64,000 nucleotides of DNA from an uncultured Clostridia bacterium (GTDB lineage Bacteria > Bacillota > Clostridia > TANB77 > CAG-508). The notes under the pieces were generated by a model. That model was not told where the DNA came from. It worked only from the letters and a program-made list of their open reading frames with translations, and did no database searches. Location of the stretch: positions 1 to 64,000 of the forward strand of contig CAPXSA010000002.1 of the NCBI GenBank assembly GCA_948735595.1, written 5' to 3'. Positions 8,389 to 17,038 of this stretch are shown in pieces. A program made the translations under genes and the position numbers. How positions within the stretch are numbered: position 1 is the first letter of the stretch; each line of letters opens with the position of its first letter.

Positions 8389-8443
8389 GCGGGGACATAC
8401 TTCGTCCCTAAAGGAATACTAAGGGGAGAAATGTGTCCCCGTT
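8389..8443 (+). repeat. REP-like hairpin repeat, family R1, copy e
   Basis: GGGGACATAC (8391-8400) pairs with ATGTGTCCCC (8431-8440), with the same loop words as copy b (TTCGTCCCTA, AGGAATACTAAGGGG). It lies between infA and rpmJ. It has no terminator U-tract, and downstream ribosomal genes depend on read-through. Confidence 0.75.
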
Positions 8444-8476
8444 AGAAAACTTAAACGAAACAAAGAGGTGAAAGAA

Positions 8477-8590
8477 ATGAAAGTAAGACCATCAGTAAAA
8501 CCTATGTGTGAAAAATGCAAGGTAATTAAAAGAAAAGGTACCATTCGCGTTATTTGCGAAAACCCAAAACACAAACAAAGACAAGGATAG
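8477..8590 (+). CDS. rpmJ: 50S ribosomal protein L36
   Basis: A 37-residue protein, MKVRPSVKPMCEKCKVIKRK followed by GTIRVICENPKHKQRQG. The zinc ligands C11, C14, C27 and H32 are all present. L36 is a small late-assembly 50S protein. A GAGGTG site precedes the ATG. Position between infA and rpsM is the standard order. Confidence 0.97.
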   Translation: MKVRPSVKPMCEKCKVIKRKGTIRVICENPKHKQRQG

Positions 8591-8750
8591 TTAACCTTAA
8601 GAATATAGCACAAATCTTAAAGACGCGGCTGTAATATAGATTTGTGTTTATATATATGTCCAAAAATATTATTGATTGGTTTTTGCCAATGCATTTCACC
8701 AATAATAGGACAACAAAAAAGAAACAAAATATTTGGAGGTGTAAATAAAA
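8591..8750 (+). other. Structured gap between rpmJ and rpsM
   Basis: No coding frame. Two inverted repeats are visible: AGCACAAATCT with AGATTTGTG (about 8606-8646), and TGTCC...ATTATTGATTGG with CCAATAAT..GGACA (about 8657-8712). Neither is followed by a U-tract. They could be RNA processing or stability elements. Confidence 0.4.
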
Positions 8751-9116
8751 ATGGCTCGTTTAGCAGGAGTTGATTTACCTAGAGAAAAAAGAGTAGAAAT
8801 AGGATTAACCTATATTTATGGAATAGGACTAACAAGTTCACAAAAAATTCTTGAAAAAGCAAAAGTAGATCCTAACATTAGAGTAAAAGACTTAACAGAT
8901 GATCAAGTACAAGATATTAGAAATGCAATGGAAGGTTATACAGTAGAAGGTGACTTACGTAGAGAAGTTGCTTTAAACATTAAAAGATTAACTGAAATTG
9001 GATGCTATAGAGGTACAAGACATAGAAGAGGTCTTCCTGTAAGAGGACAAAGAACAAAGACAAATGCTCGTACAAGAAAAGGACCAAGAAAATTAGTTAG
9101 CAAAAGTAAGAAATAA
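8751..9116 (+). CDS. rpsM: 30S ribosomal protein S13
   Basis: A 121-residue protein with the S13 start ARLAGVDLPREKRVEIGLTY and the RGTRHRRGLPVRGQRT tail. It lies in the 30S head and contacts P-site tRNA and bridges to L5. GGAGGTG precedes it. Confidence 0.98.
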   Translation: MARLAGVDLPREKRVEIGLTYIYGIGLTSSQKILEKAKVDPNIRVKDLTDDQVQDIRNAMEGYTVEGDLRREVALNIKRLTEIGCYRGTRHRRGLPVRGQRTKTNARTRKGPRKLVSKSKK

Positions 9117-9154
9117 AATATAAGCCTGATAAAATAAGGAGGGAATAAATCAAA

Positions 9155-9556
9155 ATGGCAACAAAAAGTGTAACGAAAAAACCAGTAACTAGAAGAAGAG
9201 ATAGAAAAAACATTGAAAAAGGTATGGCTCATATTCATTCTAGTTTTAATAATACAATAGTTACAATTACAGATGTTCAAGGAAATGCAATTTCTTGGGC
9301 AAGTGCTGGTGAACTTGGATTTAAAGGTTCTAGAAAAAGCACACCATTTGCAGCTGGAGAAGCAGCAGAAACTGCAGCAAAAGCAGCAATGGAACATGGA
9401 TTAAAATCAGTTGAAGTATTTGTAAAAGGACCAGGTTCTGGTCGTGAAGCAGCAATTAGGTCATTACAATCAGCAGGATTGGAAATTAGCTCAATTAAAG
9501 ATGTTACTCCAATTCCTCACAATGGTTGTAGACCACCAAAAAGAAGAAGAGTATAA
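9155..9556 (+). CDS. rpsK: 30S ribosomal protein S11
   Basis: A 133-residue protein with HIHSSFNNTIVTITD and the C-terminal DVTPIPHNGCRPPKRRRV, which are diagnostic of S11 in the 30S platform. AAGGAGGG lies ahead of the ATG. Confidence 0.98.
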   Translation: MATKSVTKKPVTRRRDRKNIEKGMAHIHSSFNNTIVTITDVQGNAISWASAGELGFKGSRKSTPFAAGEAAETAAKAAMEHGLKSVEVFVKGPGSGREAAIRSLQSAGLEISSIKDVTPIPHNGCRPPKRRRV

Positions 9557-9574
9557 GGATGGTGAAAAAATAAA

Positions 9575-10201
9575 ATGGCAAGATATAAAGATGAACAATG
9601 TCGTATTTGTCGTAGAGAAGGACAAAAATTGTTCTTAAAAGGTTCAAGATGCTACACAGATAAATGCAGTATTTCTAGAAGAAATTATGCACCAGGTCAA
9701 AATGGCCAAAAGAAAAAGAAACTTTCTGAGTATGGTACTCAGTTAAGAGAAAAACAAAAAACAAAAGCTTTTTATGGTGTAGGTGAAAAACAATTTAGAA
9801 AATACTTTGATATGGCATCTGCAAACAGAGGTAAAACAGGTGAAGTATTACTTCAAATTTTAGAAACTAGATTAGACAATGTAGTATATCGTTTGGGATA
9901 TGGTGCATCACGTGCACAAGCAAGAATGTTAGTAACACATGGTGCATTTGAAGTAAATGGTCATAAAGTAGACATCGCATCATATTTAGTAAAAGCAGGA
10001 GATGTAATTTCTGTAAGAGAAATTAGAAAAGATAATGGGGTTATTAAGCTAAACGTAGAAGAAAACGCAGCAAGACCAGTTCCAGAATGGCTAGAGAAAG
10101 ATGTTAAAAACTTAAGTGGTAAAGTTGTAAAATTACCAGCAAGAGAGGATGTCGATTTACCAGTCGAAGAACATTTAATAGTAGAGCTTTACTCTAAATA
10201 A
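9575..10201 (+). CDS. rpsD: 30S ribosomal protein S4
   Basis: A 208-residue protein with an N-terminal cysteine cluster (CRICRREG ... SRCYTDKC) typical of the zinc-binding S4 form, then the S4 RNA-binding domain (RLDNVVYRLGYGASRAQARM). S4 nucleates 30S assembly and can regulate the alpha operon in other bacteria. Confidence 0.97.
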   Translation: MARYKDEQCRICRREGQKLFLKGSRCYTDKCSISRRNYAPGQNGQKKKKLSEYGTQLREKQKTKAFYGVGEKQFRKYFDMASANRGKTGEVLLQILETRLDNVVYRLGYGASRAQARMLVTHGAFEVNGHKVDIASYLVKAGDVISVREIRKDNGVIKLNVEENAARPVPEWLEKDVKNLSGKVVKLPAREDVDLPVEEHLIVELYSK

Positions 10202-10255
10202 TAATTTAATTGTAAAAATAGAAATGTTTTTCTATTATCTATTGGGAGGTAAAAA

Positions 10256-11203
10256 ATGATAGAATTCGAAAAGCCAAATATTAAATGCTTAGAGATGGAT
10301 AATGATAAAAATTATGCAAAATTTGTATGCGAACCATTAGAAAGAGGATATGGTATTACAATAGGTAACTCTTTAAGAAGAATTTTACTATCCTCACTTC
10401 CAGGATGTGCAATTACAAGTGTTAAAATTGATGGAGTATTACATGAGTTCTCTACTATTCAAAATGTAGTAGAAGATGTTCCAGAAATTATTATCAATTT
10501 GAAAACTGTTAGTTTGAAAATGGATAAAAATGAGGAAAAAGTATTAAGAATTGATTTTAAAGGACCAGGTGAAGTAAAAGCTGGTGATATTATGACAGAT
10601 GGTACAGTAGAAATACTAAATCCAGATTTACATATTGCAACTGTATCAGAAGGCGGTCATTTAGTAATGGAAATGACTGCTGATATGGGTAGAGGATATA
10701 ACAATGCTGAAAAGAACAAAAAAGAGAATCAAGCAATTAGTGTATTACCAATTGACTCTATCTATACACCAGTAAAGAAAGTAAACTATGCAGTAGAAAA
10801 TACTAGAGTTGGACAAATGGTAGATTATGATAAATTAACTATCGAAGTTTGGACAAACGGATGCTTAAAACCAGATGAGGCATTAAGTTTAGCTGCAAAA
10901 GTTATGACAGGTCATTTAGAACTATTTATTGACTTATCAGAAGCAACAAAAAATACACAAGTCATGGTAGAAAAAGAAGAATCTAAGAAAGAGAAAGTTC
11001 TAGAGATGTCTATTGAAGACTTAGAATTATCTGTTAGATCATTCAACTGCTTGAAGAGAGCGGCAATTTCTACGGTAGAAGACTTAACGAATAAAACTGA
11101 AGCTGATATGATGAAGGTTAGAAATCTTGGAAAGAAATCTTTAGATGAAGTAACTAACAAGTTACACTCATTGGGATTAGACTTTGCCAAGGAAGAGGAA
11201 TAA
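10256..11203 (+). CDS. rpoA: RNA polymerase subunit alpha
   Basis: A 315-residue protein with the N-terminal assembly domain (GYGITIGNSLRRILLSSLPG) and the C-terminal alpha-CTD (SVRSFNCLKRAAISTVEDL). It dimerises to start polymerase assembly and binds UP elements and activators. GGGAGG precedes the ATG. It stands between rpsD and rplQ as usual. Confidence 0.98.
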   Translation: MIEFEKPNIKCLEMDNDKNYAKFVCEPLERGYGITIGNSLRRILLSSLPGCAITSVKIDGVLHEFSTIQNVVEDVPEIIINLKTVSLKMDKNEEKVLRIDFKGPGEVKAGDIMTDGTVEILNPDLHIATVSEGGHLVMEMTADMGRGYNNAEKNKKENQAISVLPIDSIYTPVKKVNYAVENTRVGQMVDYDKLTIEVWTNGCLKPDEALSLAAKVMTGHLELFIDLSEATKNTQVMVEKEESKKEKVLEMSIEDLELSVRSFNCLKRAAISTVEDLTNKTEADMMKVRNLGKKSLDEVTNKLHSLGLDFAKEEE

Positions 11204-11222
11204 AGAAAAAAGTCGTAACCCA

Positions 11223-11277
11223 ACGGGGATAGAACTTATCCCTAGAGGAATACAAGGGGGAAAATTCTGTCCCCGAT
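11223..11277 (+). repeat. REP-like hairpin repeat, family R1, copy f
   Basis: GGGGATAGAA (11225-11234) pairs with TTCTGTCCCC (11265-11274) through one U-G pair. The loop again holds CCCTAGAGGAATAC. Arm sequence differs from copies b, d and e while pairing is kept. It sits between rpoA and rplQ. Confidence 0.7.
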
Positions 11278-11303
11278 AGAAAACTAAAAAGGAGGCGAAC
11301 AAA

Positions 11304-11828
11304 TTGGCAACAAATAGAAAATTAGGTAGAACAACTGATATTAGATTAGCAATGCTTAGAACATTAGTAACTGATTTAATATTACATGGTAAAATAGAGA
11401 CAACTGAAGCAAGAGCAAAAGAAGTAAAAGCTATGGCAGATAGCATTATTGCTTTAGCAGTAAAAGAGAAAGATAACTTTGAAGAAGTAGAAGTAAAAGT
11501 TTCTAAAGCGAAATTAGATAGCAAAGGAAACAAAGAAACAGAACTTGTAAAAAGCAAAAATGGTAAAGAATATCTAAAAGTAGTAAAAGAAACAACAACT
11601 GAAAAAAGGCAAAAAGATATGCCATCTAGATTAAATGCTAGAAGAAAAATGATGAAAACAGTTAATAAAGTAAAAGACGAAAAAGGAAACAACATTGATT
11701 TAACTGCAAAATTATTTAACGAAATTGCTCCTAAATATGAAGGTAGAGTTGGTGGATACACAAGAATTCTAAAAACTGGACCAAGAAGAGGAGACAATGC
11801 AGAAGTAGTTATTCTAGAATTAGTATAG
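11304..11828 (+). CDS. rplQ: 50S ribosomal protein L17 with internal insertion
   Basis: A 174-residue L17, against about 115-130 in most bacteria. The two conserved halves (NRKLGRTTDIRLAMLRTLVT at the start; GRVGGYTRILKTGPRRGD at the end) flank a lysine-rich insertion at roughly residues 55-105. L17 lies near the peptide tunnel exit. The start is TTG at 11304, nine bases after AAAAAGGAGG. Confidence 0.95.
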   Translation: MATNRKLGRTTDIRLAMLRTLVTDLILHGKIETTEARAKEVKAMADSIIALAVKEKDNFEEVEVKVSKAKLDSKGNKETELVKSKNGKEYLKVVKETTTEKRQKDMPSRLNARRKMMKTVNKVKDEKGNNIDLTAKLFNEIAPKYEGRVGGYTRILKTGPRRGDNAEVVILELV

Positions 11829-11856
11829 AATTTGCTCTAGAAAGGATGAAACAAGT

Positions 11857-12105
11857 ATGGAAATAGCAAAATATATTGTATTAGTTATTTATATCATTGT
11901 ATGTGTTGCTTTAATTATCTTAGCAACGATGCAAAATAGCGAAAAAGCAGGGGCTTCAGGAACAATTACAGGTTCTTCAACCAATAATTTCTATGAGCAA
12001 AATAAAGGAAGAACAAAACAAGGCAAGCTAAAAAGATGGACAATTATGTTAGGAATTGCATTTGTTGTATTAGCACTTGTTTTAGGTATTCTATATCTAG
12101 TGTAA
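11857..12105 (+). CDS. secG: Preprotein translocase subunit SecG
   Basis: An 82-residue protein with two hydrophobic helices and the SecG linker (TMQNSEKAGASGTITGSSTN). It associates with SecYE and aids translocation. It closes the ribosomal cluster and is directly followed by a factor-independent terminator. Confidence 0.94.
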   Translation: MEIAKYIVLVIYIIVCVALIILATMQNSEKAGASGTITGSSTNNFYEQNKGRTKQGKLKRWTIMLGIAFVVLALVLGILYLV

Positions 12106-12121
12106 AACAAAATCAAATAGA

Positions 12122-12153
12122 GGGGACTATGAAAAGAACATAGTCCCTTTTTG
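12122..12153 (+). terminator. Rho-independent terminator after secG
   Basis: GGGACTATG and CATAGTCCC form a nine-pair stem with a seven-base loop, followed by TTTTT. It marks the end of the ribosomal supercluster transcript. Confidence 0.9.
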
Positions 12154-12177
12154 TGCTATTTTAGTAAGATAAAGAAG

Positions 12178-12206
12178 TTGAACTTTATGTGAACTTGTGG
12201 TATAAT
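12178..12206 (+). promoter_or_regulatory. Sigma-70-type promoter for the 12294 gene
   Basis: TTGAAC (12178-12183), 17-base spacer, TATAAT (12201-12206). A small hairpin (TGTTGC with GCAACA) lies in the leader before the AGGAGG site. Confidence 0.75.
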
Positions 12207-12293
12207 AGATTAAGTAGGTGGAAGACCTAAGTTTTATCTGTGTTGCGTATTGCAACAAAAACTATCACTTTGTAAAATCTAGGAGGTAACAAA

Positions 12294-12671
12294 ATGAAAA
12301 ACTGGAGTAGACGGAAGAAAGTGAGTGTTGCTTTCATAATCAGCATTGTGTCCATGTTGCTGATTGGAAACATCATTCAATACTCGCAAAATACGGAACT
12401 CAAGGAGCGGATGCGAGAGCAACAGGAATACCATTGGGATGAGTATAGCGAGTTGTTACAGAAAAAAGAAGACCTGGAACAGAACCTCGAAGAAATGGAA
12501 AGCGATTTGGAATTTGAAAAAATTCTACGTCGAGTTGCAGAAGAAGATTATCAGAAAATCGCTACATGGACTTTTGAGGAAGCAAAAAGAAAAGCCGAAG
12601 AAGAGGGATTTGATTCTGAGGCGGTGGACTGGTTCTTGAATAGCGAAGGGCACTGGTGCTTTTGGTTCTAA
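12294..12671 (+). CDS. Small membrane-anchored coiled-coil protein, foreign-looking
   Basis: A 125-residue protein I do not recognise. Residues 10-28 form one membrane helix, residues 35-90 are a charged coiled coil (QKKEDLEQNLEEMESDLEF), and the end is aromatic (GHWCFWF). It has its own promoter and strong terminator. Codon use is richer in G+C than the neighbours (CGT, CGA, GCG, GAG). It holds two CGG codons in frame (codons 7 and 39) that must be read as ordinary arginine; +1 recoding at codon 7 would give a ten-residue peptide. Probably a recently acquired cassette. Confidence 0.7.
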   Translation: MKNWSRRKKVSVAFIISIVSMLLIGNIIQYSQNTELKERMREQQEYHWDEYSELLQKKEDLEQNLEEMESDLEFEKILRRVAEEDYQKIATWTFEEAKRKAEEEGFDSEAVDWFLNSEGHWCFWF

Positions 12672-12691
12672 GATTGAACTAAGTGAGTGAC

Positions 12692-12737
12692 TCTTACCCC
12701 CGTTTATCTTAACAAACGGGGGTAAGAAGTTTTTTAT
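12692..12737 (+). terminator. Rho-independent terminator after the 12294 gene
   Basis: CTTACCCCCGTTT pairs with AAACGGGGGTAAG, followed by a T-rich tract at 12730-12736. A very strong, GC-rich stem. Confidence 0.92.
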
Positions 12738-13007
12738 TTAGGAAATTGCAATAAATTATTTTAATGATTTGCATAATTGACGCGGATTTCCTAATTATTA
12801 GAGCAAAGCAAGTTACAGATATCTTATGCAGAGACATAGTTAAGTTATGAATTCGCAAGATAATTATTACGATTATTACACTTCCTAATGTTTTTTGTAT
12901 AGAATGCGTAAGCTTGATAAAAAAATTAGTGTGTGTTATTATAAAGTAAAATTGGAATAAGAAATGATATTTGTAGTAAAATAATAGTAGATAATTAAAG
13001 GAGAACT
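12738..13007 (+). other. Gap before rnr: R2 repeat fragment and promoter
   Basis: No gene. Bases 12800-12832 (GAGCAAAGCAAGTTACAGAT then ATCTTATGC) match the R2 repeat of the rpsH-rplF gap. A promoter for rnr follows at 12914-12942. Nothing else is recognised. Confidence 0.5.
12914..12942 (+). promoter_or_regulatory. Promoter for rnr
   Basis: TTGATA (12914-12919), 17-base spacer, TATTAT (12937-12942), about 65 bases before the rnr start. Confidence 0.6.
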
Positions 13008-15005
13008 ATGAAAAAAGATTTTACAGGAATTTTTAGAGGAAATGAAAAAGGTTTTGGTTTTGTCAAAGTAGAAGAGCAAGAAGATGAAATCTATATTTCC
13101 AGAGGTAATACTAAAGATGCCATTGATGGTGATGAGGTATTAATTAAAATAATAGAAGCAAGCCGAGAAGATAGGCATCAAGAAGGAAAGGTATTAAAAG
13201 TGTTAAAGCATAATAAAGATACCTTTGTTGGTGTATTTCAAAAAAGTAGAAATTTTGGATTTGTGGTTCCAGATGATAGAAAAGTAAATAGTGATATCTT
13301 CATTTCAAAAAAGAATTGTGGAAAAGCGAAAAACAACCAAAAAGTAGTAGCTCAGATTACGAAGTTTCCACAAGGGAATAAAAGTGCAGAAGGAAAGATT
13401 ATAGAAATCTTAGGATATCAAGACCAAGCTGGTGTAGACATGTTGTCATTAGTAAAAGAATACGATTTACCTTATGAATTTCCAGATCCTGTGATAGAAG
13501 AAGCAACTAGTATCAAACAAGAAGTGGCAAAAAAAGATATTCCTTATCGTCTAGATTTAAGAGAAAAAGAGATTTTTACGATTGATGGAGAAGATGCTAA
13601 GGATTTAGATGATGCAGTAGCAGTAGAAAAATTAAAAAATGGAAACTATTTATTAAATGTATCTATTGCAGATGTTAGTTACTATGTAAAGGAAAACTCT
13701 TTATTAGATAGAGAAGCAATTGTTAGAGGAACTAGTATCTATATGTTAGATAGAGTAATTCCAATGCTTCCAAAAGAACTATCAAATGGAATTTGTAGCT
13801 TAAATCAAGGTGAAGATAGATTTGCACTTACTGTTCTTATGGAAATTGACCAAAATGGAAAAGTAATCTCATCAGATATTCAAAAGAGTATTATCAATGT
13901 GACTAGAAGAATGAGTTACAAAGAAGTACAAGCTATTTTAGATGAATTAGGTCAAGGGAAGTTAAAAGAGAATGAAGAAGAAGGTGAAATAAAAGAGATA
14001 TATTCTCCACAAAAAAAGAAGCAATTATTAGAGGAATGTTATCCATATTTTTCACATTTCAAAAGAATGGCAGAACTTGCAAATATTTTAAAAGAAAGAA
14101 GGAAATTAGCAGGAAGCTTGGAATTAGATATTCCAGAGAGTAAAATTGTTTTAGATAAACATGGTATAGCAGTAGATGTTAAAAAATATGAAATGTATTT
14201 TACCAATGAATTAATTGAACAATTTATGCTAACTGCAAATGAAACAGTAGCAGAGAAGTTTTACTGGTTAGAAGCGCCATTTATTTATCGTGTACATGAA
14301 GTACCTGATATGGAGAAAATAGAGGAATTAAATAAGTTTTTATGGAATTTAGGGTATAAAATAAAGGGAAGTAAAGACAATATTCATCCTAAAGCTTTTG
14401 CAGAAGTATTAGAGGAAATACAAGGTAAGCCAGAAGAAAGAGTAATATCTAATTTGGTTTTAAGAACTCTAAAAATTGCAAGATATGAAAACGAAAACAA
14501 GGGGCACTTTGGAATTGCTAGTAAATATTATTGTCACTTTACTTCGCCAATTAGAAGATATCCTGACCTATTTATTCATAGGATAATTTCAAAATACTTA
14601 GAAAATAATTATCAATTAACGGAAGAACAATTAGAAAAGTATCAGGAACAATCAGCGCATTATGCAGAAAGTTCATCTGATAGAGAAAAAGTTGCTCAAA
14701 AAGTAGAAAGAGATGCCGAAGATATTAAAAAGGCAGAGTTCATGCAAGATAAAATTGGAGAAGAATATGATGGCATTATTTCAAGTATTACTTCTTTTGG
14801 AATTTTTGTAGAATTAGAAAATACAGTAGAAGGTCTTATTCGTTTTGATGATTTAGGTGATGAATACTTTATTTATGATGAGAATAAAAAGACTTTACAA
14901 GGTGAGAAAAGCAAGAAGATGTACAAAATAGGGGATAGTATTCGTATTAGAGTTATTTTTGCAGATAAGCTAACGAGAAGAATAGACTTTGAGGCTATTT
15001 TGTGA
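13008..15005 (+). CDS. rnr: Ribonuclease R
   Basis: A 665-residue 3'-5' exoribonuclease of the RNB family. Domains in order: cold-shock/OB domains (residues 1-150), the RNB catalytic domain (about 180-530, with the metal-binding GEDAKDLDDAVA and FTSPIRRYPDLFIHR), and an S1 domain near the C-terminus (YDGIISSITSFGIFVELEN). It degrades structured RNA and cooperates with tmRNA (44833 in this window) in clearing defective mRNAs. AAAGGAG lies before the ATG. Confidence 0.96.
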   Translation: MKKDFTGIFRGNEKGFGFVKVEEQEDEIYISRGNTKDAIDGDEVLIKIIEASREDRHQEGKVLKVLKHNKDTFVGVFQKSRNFGFVVPDDRKVNSDIFISKKNCGKAKNNQKVVAQITKFPQGNKSAEGKIIEILGYQDQAGVDMLSLVKEYDLPYEFPDPVIEEATSIKQEVAKKDIPYRLDLREKEIFTIDGEDAKDLDDAVAVEKLKNGNYLLNVSIADVSYYVKENSLLDREAIVRGTSIYMLDRVIPMLPKELSNGICSLNQGEDRFALTVLMEIDQNGKVISSDIQKSIINVTRRMSYKEVQAILDELGQGKLKENEEEGEIKEIYSPQKKKQLLEECYPYFSHFKRMAELANILKERRKLAGSLELDIPESKIVLDKHGIAVDVKKYEMYFTNELIEQFMLTANETVAEKFYWLEAPFIYRVHEVPDMEKIEELNKFLWNLGYKIKGSKDNIHPKAFAEVLEEIQGKPEERVISNLVLRTLKIARYENENKGHFGIASKYYCHFTSPIRRYPDLFIHRIISKYLENNYQLTEEQLEKYQEQSAHYAESSSDREKVAQKVERDAEDIKKAEFMQDKIGEEYDGIISSITSFGIFVELENTVEGLIRFDDLGDEYFIYDENKKTLQGEKSKKMYKIGDSIRIRVIFADKLTRRIDFEAIL

Positions 15006-15224
15006 TATAATTACGTACTATAGCAAGTAATAACTTGAAAAGTAGAATTCTTAAAATTCACTAAATAGTGGGAGGAAAAAATCCTCTAACTTTTTGGGTT
15101 TACAATATAGAAACTGACAACAATAAAAGTTAAGGAGGAAAAAAGCTGTTAAGCTTAGTGGCCGTAATCTTGGTAATATCCTTGGGTATTGTAATAAGAA
15201 AGTGTGTAAAAAACAAAACAATAA

Positions 15225-15548
15225 ATGATAGAGAGAACAATTGCGAAGGTTTTGGGAGGTATATTAGCTTTAGTGCTTTTAGTTGAAGGCAGGATAGTTA
15301 TAGACCTTCGAAAAAATAATGAGGATTATTTACAAAGCCAAATTGATAATTTAGTGAAAATAAGTGAGCAGATAGAGGGAGGGAGAGAAAAGATTAAAGA
15401 GAAGTTGGCAGACGAGCCAGAACTTGTTCTTTATGTGGATACTTATTTGGAAAGTAAATTAATAAAGACTAATCGAGAGGTTGATAGGTATATCAATATT
15501 AGAGATAATAGACGACCTATAATGAGATGGCTCTTGTACTTTGGATAA
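15225..15548 (+). CDS. Small membrane protein, unknown
   Basis: A 107-residue protein with one hydrophobic N-terminal segment and a charged coiled-coil-like tail (DNLVKISEQIEGGREKIKEK). No good ribosome binding site precedes the ATG. A second short hydrophobic frame begins near 15146 (CTG) directly after AAGGAGG at 15132-15138 and overlaps it, so the true start or gene structure is uncertain. No CGG is involved. Function unknown. Confidence 0.5.
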   Translation: MIERTIAKVLGGILALVLLVEGRIVIDLRKNNEDYLQSQIDNLVKISEQIEGGREKIKEKLADEPELVLYVDTYLESKLIKTNREVDRYINIRDNRRPIMRWLLYFG

Positions 15549-15608
15549 TTATAAGCAAATATCACAAATGCTCCATAATTTCTTATAAAGGATTATGGCA
15601 CATTTTCT

Positions 15609-15779
15609 TTAATCACTTAAATAAACTACAATAGGAAATACAAGTCCAATAAGGGAAAGTATGATTAATACTATCCCTGAGGATTTATTTTTATTTACTT
15701 TTATCTCATAAAAAGCATAAGCAATACTTTCTATACACATAGTAATAGCAAATAGAGCAACTAGTAAAAAAGTAGCCAT
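15609..15779 (-). CDS. Small two-helix membrane protein
   Basis: A 56-residue frame starting ATFLLVALFAITMCIES with AAAGGAG seven to ten bases ahead of the ATG. Two hydrophobic stretches flank a short lysine/asparagine turn (YEIKVNKNKSSG). It lies directly after gerAC on the same strand, so it may be co-transcribed with the gerA operon. The small GerD/GerAD-type accessory proteins are a possible parallel but similarity is not established. Confidence 0.6.
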   Translation of the reverse strand: MATFLLVALFAITMCIESIAYAFYEIKVNKNKSSGIVLIILSLIGLVFPIVVYLSD

Positions 15780-15808
15780 AAGATATAAACTCCTTTATCA
15801 TAAAAATA

Positions 15809-17038
15809 TTAGGTTCCAGTTAATAAAAAGCCAGATTTAATAGTAACTTTTGCATCTGTTTCAAAAAAAGCATCTTGATAATGATTTAGCCAATCATATT
15901 CATCAAATTCATCTGATGTTTTAAAATTATGGATGGCATGTCTTCCAAAACCTGCAATATCAGAATGAAATTCTTTTGCTGTTTTATAGCAATAATTAGA
16001 AAGTAATGTTTTCAAATAATGTTCAGCAGATTCTTCGATTTTTTTTAATCTTTGTTCTGAGGACTTAGGTGTGGTATCCTTTGACAAAGCATCTACAGAG
16101 GCTATTTTAGCATTGACTGTCAAATGAGATTTGACAAAGGGAGTACCATTTAGGATAGAGACTTGTACTTTAGCAGTATGATTATAGGTTAAAAATAAAT
16201 CAATTTTTTTACTTTCATCATCAGGGTCTGGAATAGAAATATTACAACTTTTCAATTGATTGGTTAGTAGTAAATGTGCCAGAGTTTCTTCAGCAGATAA
16301 AGTACCCACTAATTTATCAGATTTAAAAACTGCAATGCCCATATTTTCAATCCCATTTTTAGCACTTACCATTTCACTTTCTGAACTATCAGAACCACTA
16401 GAACTTTCTTTAGTACCATTACTTACTACATTTCCTAGAATAGCACAAGGCTCACATGTAGTACAAACAATTTTGGTAAAGAAATCTCCTAATTCACCAT
16501 TTACAGTATAACCTGTGTATTCACCAGAACGAGGAAGAATTTCATAGAATTTTGCAACTAGATTTTCTAAACTAGGAGAAACACTTTCAATATATTTCTG
16601 TGCAGAACAAGTACTGATAATAACATGATTGTCAGGTCTAATTTGCACTTTATTCATTAAACTAAAAATTTCTTTTGCGATTCCTCTTTGGGCTACTTCT
16701 TCTGAAATGACAATGACCTTACAGTGTGACAAATTGATTTCCTTACTAACATAAGCATTCATAAAACTAATAGCAGAATCAATAGAATTAGCTTCTACAG
16801 TGTCAATTACAGCGGGAGAAGATTTACCAGAACCACTTTCACCACTAGGGCTAGGCATAGTAAACTGAAAAGTAACTTTTAAATCCTCTGTGTCTCCAAC
16901 ATCAATTCCTAAAGCAACTGCATAAGCCAAATCATCTACACTTTGCACGATATGGGAACCTGTAAAGGCAAGTGAAAAGATGATGACAATGATGATAATG
17001 ATAAGATATTTATAAATATTTTTTAACAAATTTTTCAA
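15809..17038 (-). CDS. Spore germination protein GerAC-like
   Basis: A 409-residue protein of the Ger(x)C family, the outer subunit of nutrient germinant receptors in the spore inner membrane. An N-terminal hydrophobic anchor (residues 10-30) is followed by DDLAYAVALGIDVG, typical of the family start, and later domains. Most GerAC proteins are lipoproteins with a lipobox cysteine; here the place reads AFTGSHIVQ with no cysteine, so it is probably anchored by the helix. Its ATG overlaps the gerAB stop. Confidence 0.85.
   Translation of the reverse strand: MKNLLKNIYKYLIIIIIVIIFSLAFTGSHIVQSVDDLAYAVALGIDVGDTEDLKVTFQFTMPSPSGESGSGKSSPAVIDTVEANSIDSAISFMNAYVSKEINLSHCKVIVISEEVAQRGIAKEIFSLMNKVQIRPDNHVIISTCSAQKYIESVSPSLENLVAKFYEILPRSGEYTGYTVNGELGDFFTKIVCTTCEPCAILGNVVSNGTKESSSGSDSSESEMVSAKNGIENMGIAVFKSDKLVGTLSAEETLAHLLLTNQLKSCNISIPDPDDESKKIDLFLTYNHTAKVQVSILNGTPFVKSHLTVNAKIASVDALSKDTTPKSSEQRLKKIEESAEHYLKTLLSNYCYKTAKEFHSDIAGFGRHAIHNFKTSDEFDEYDWLNHYQDAFFETDAKVTIKSGFLLTGT

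Noticed and set aside
12122..12153. Counting the secG terminator hairpin as another R1 repeat
   Set aside because: It has GGGGAC/GTCCC but a short loop and U-tract and lacks the GGAATAC core.
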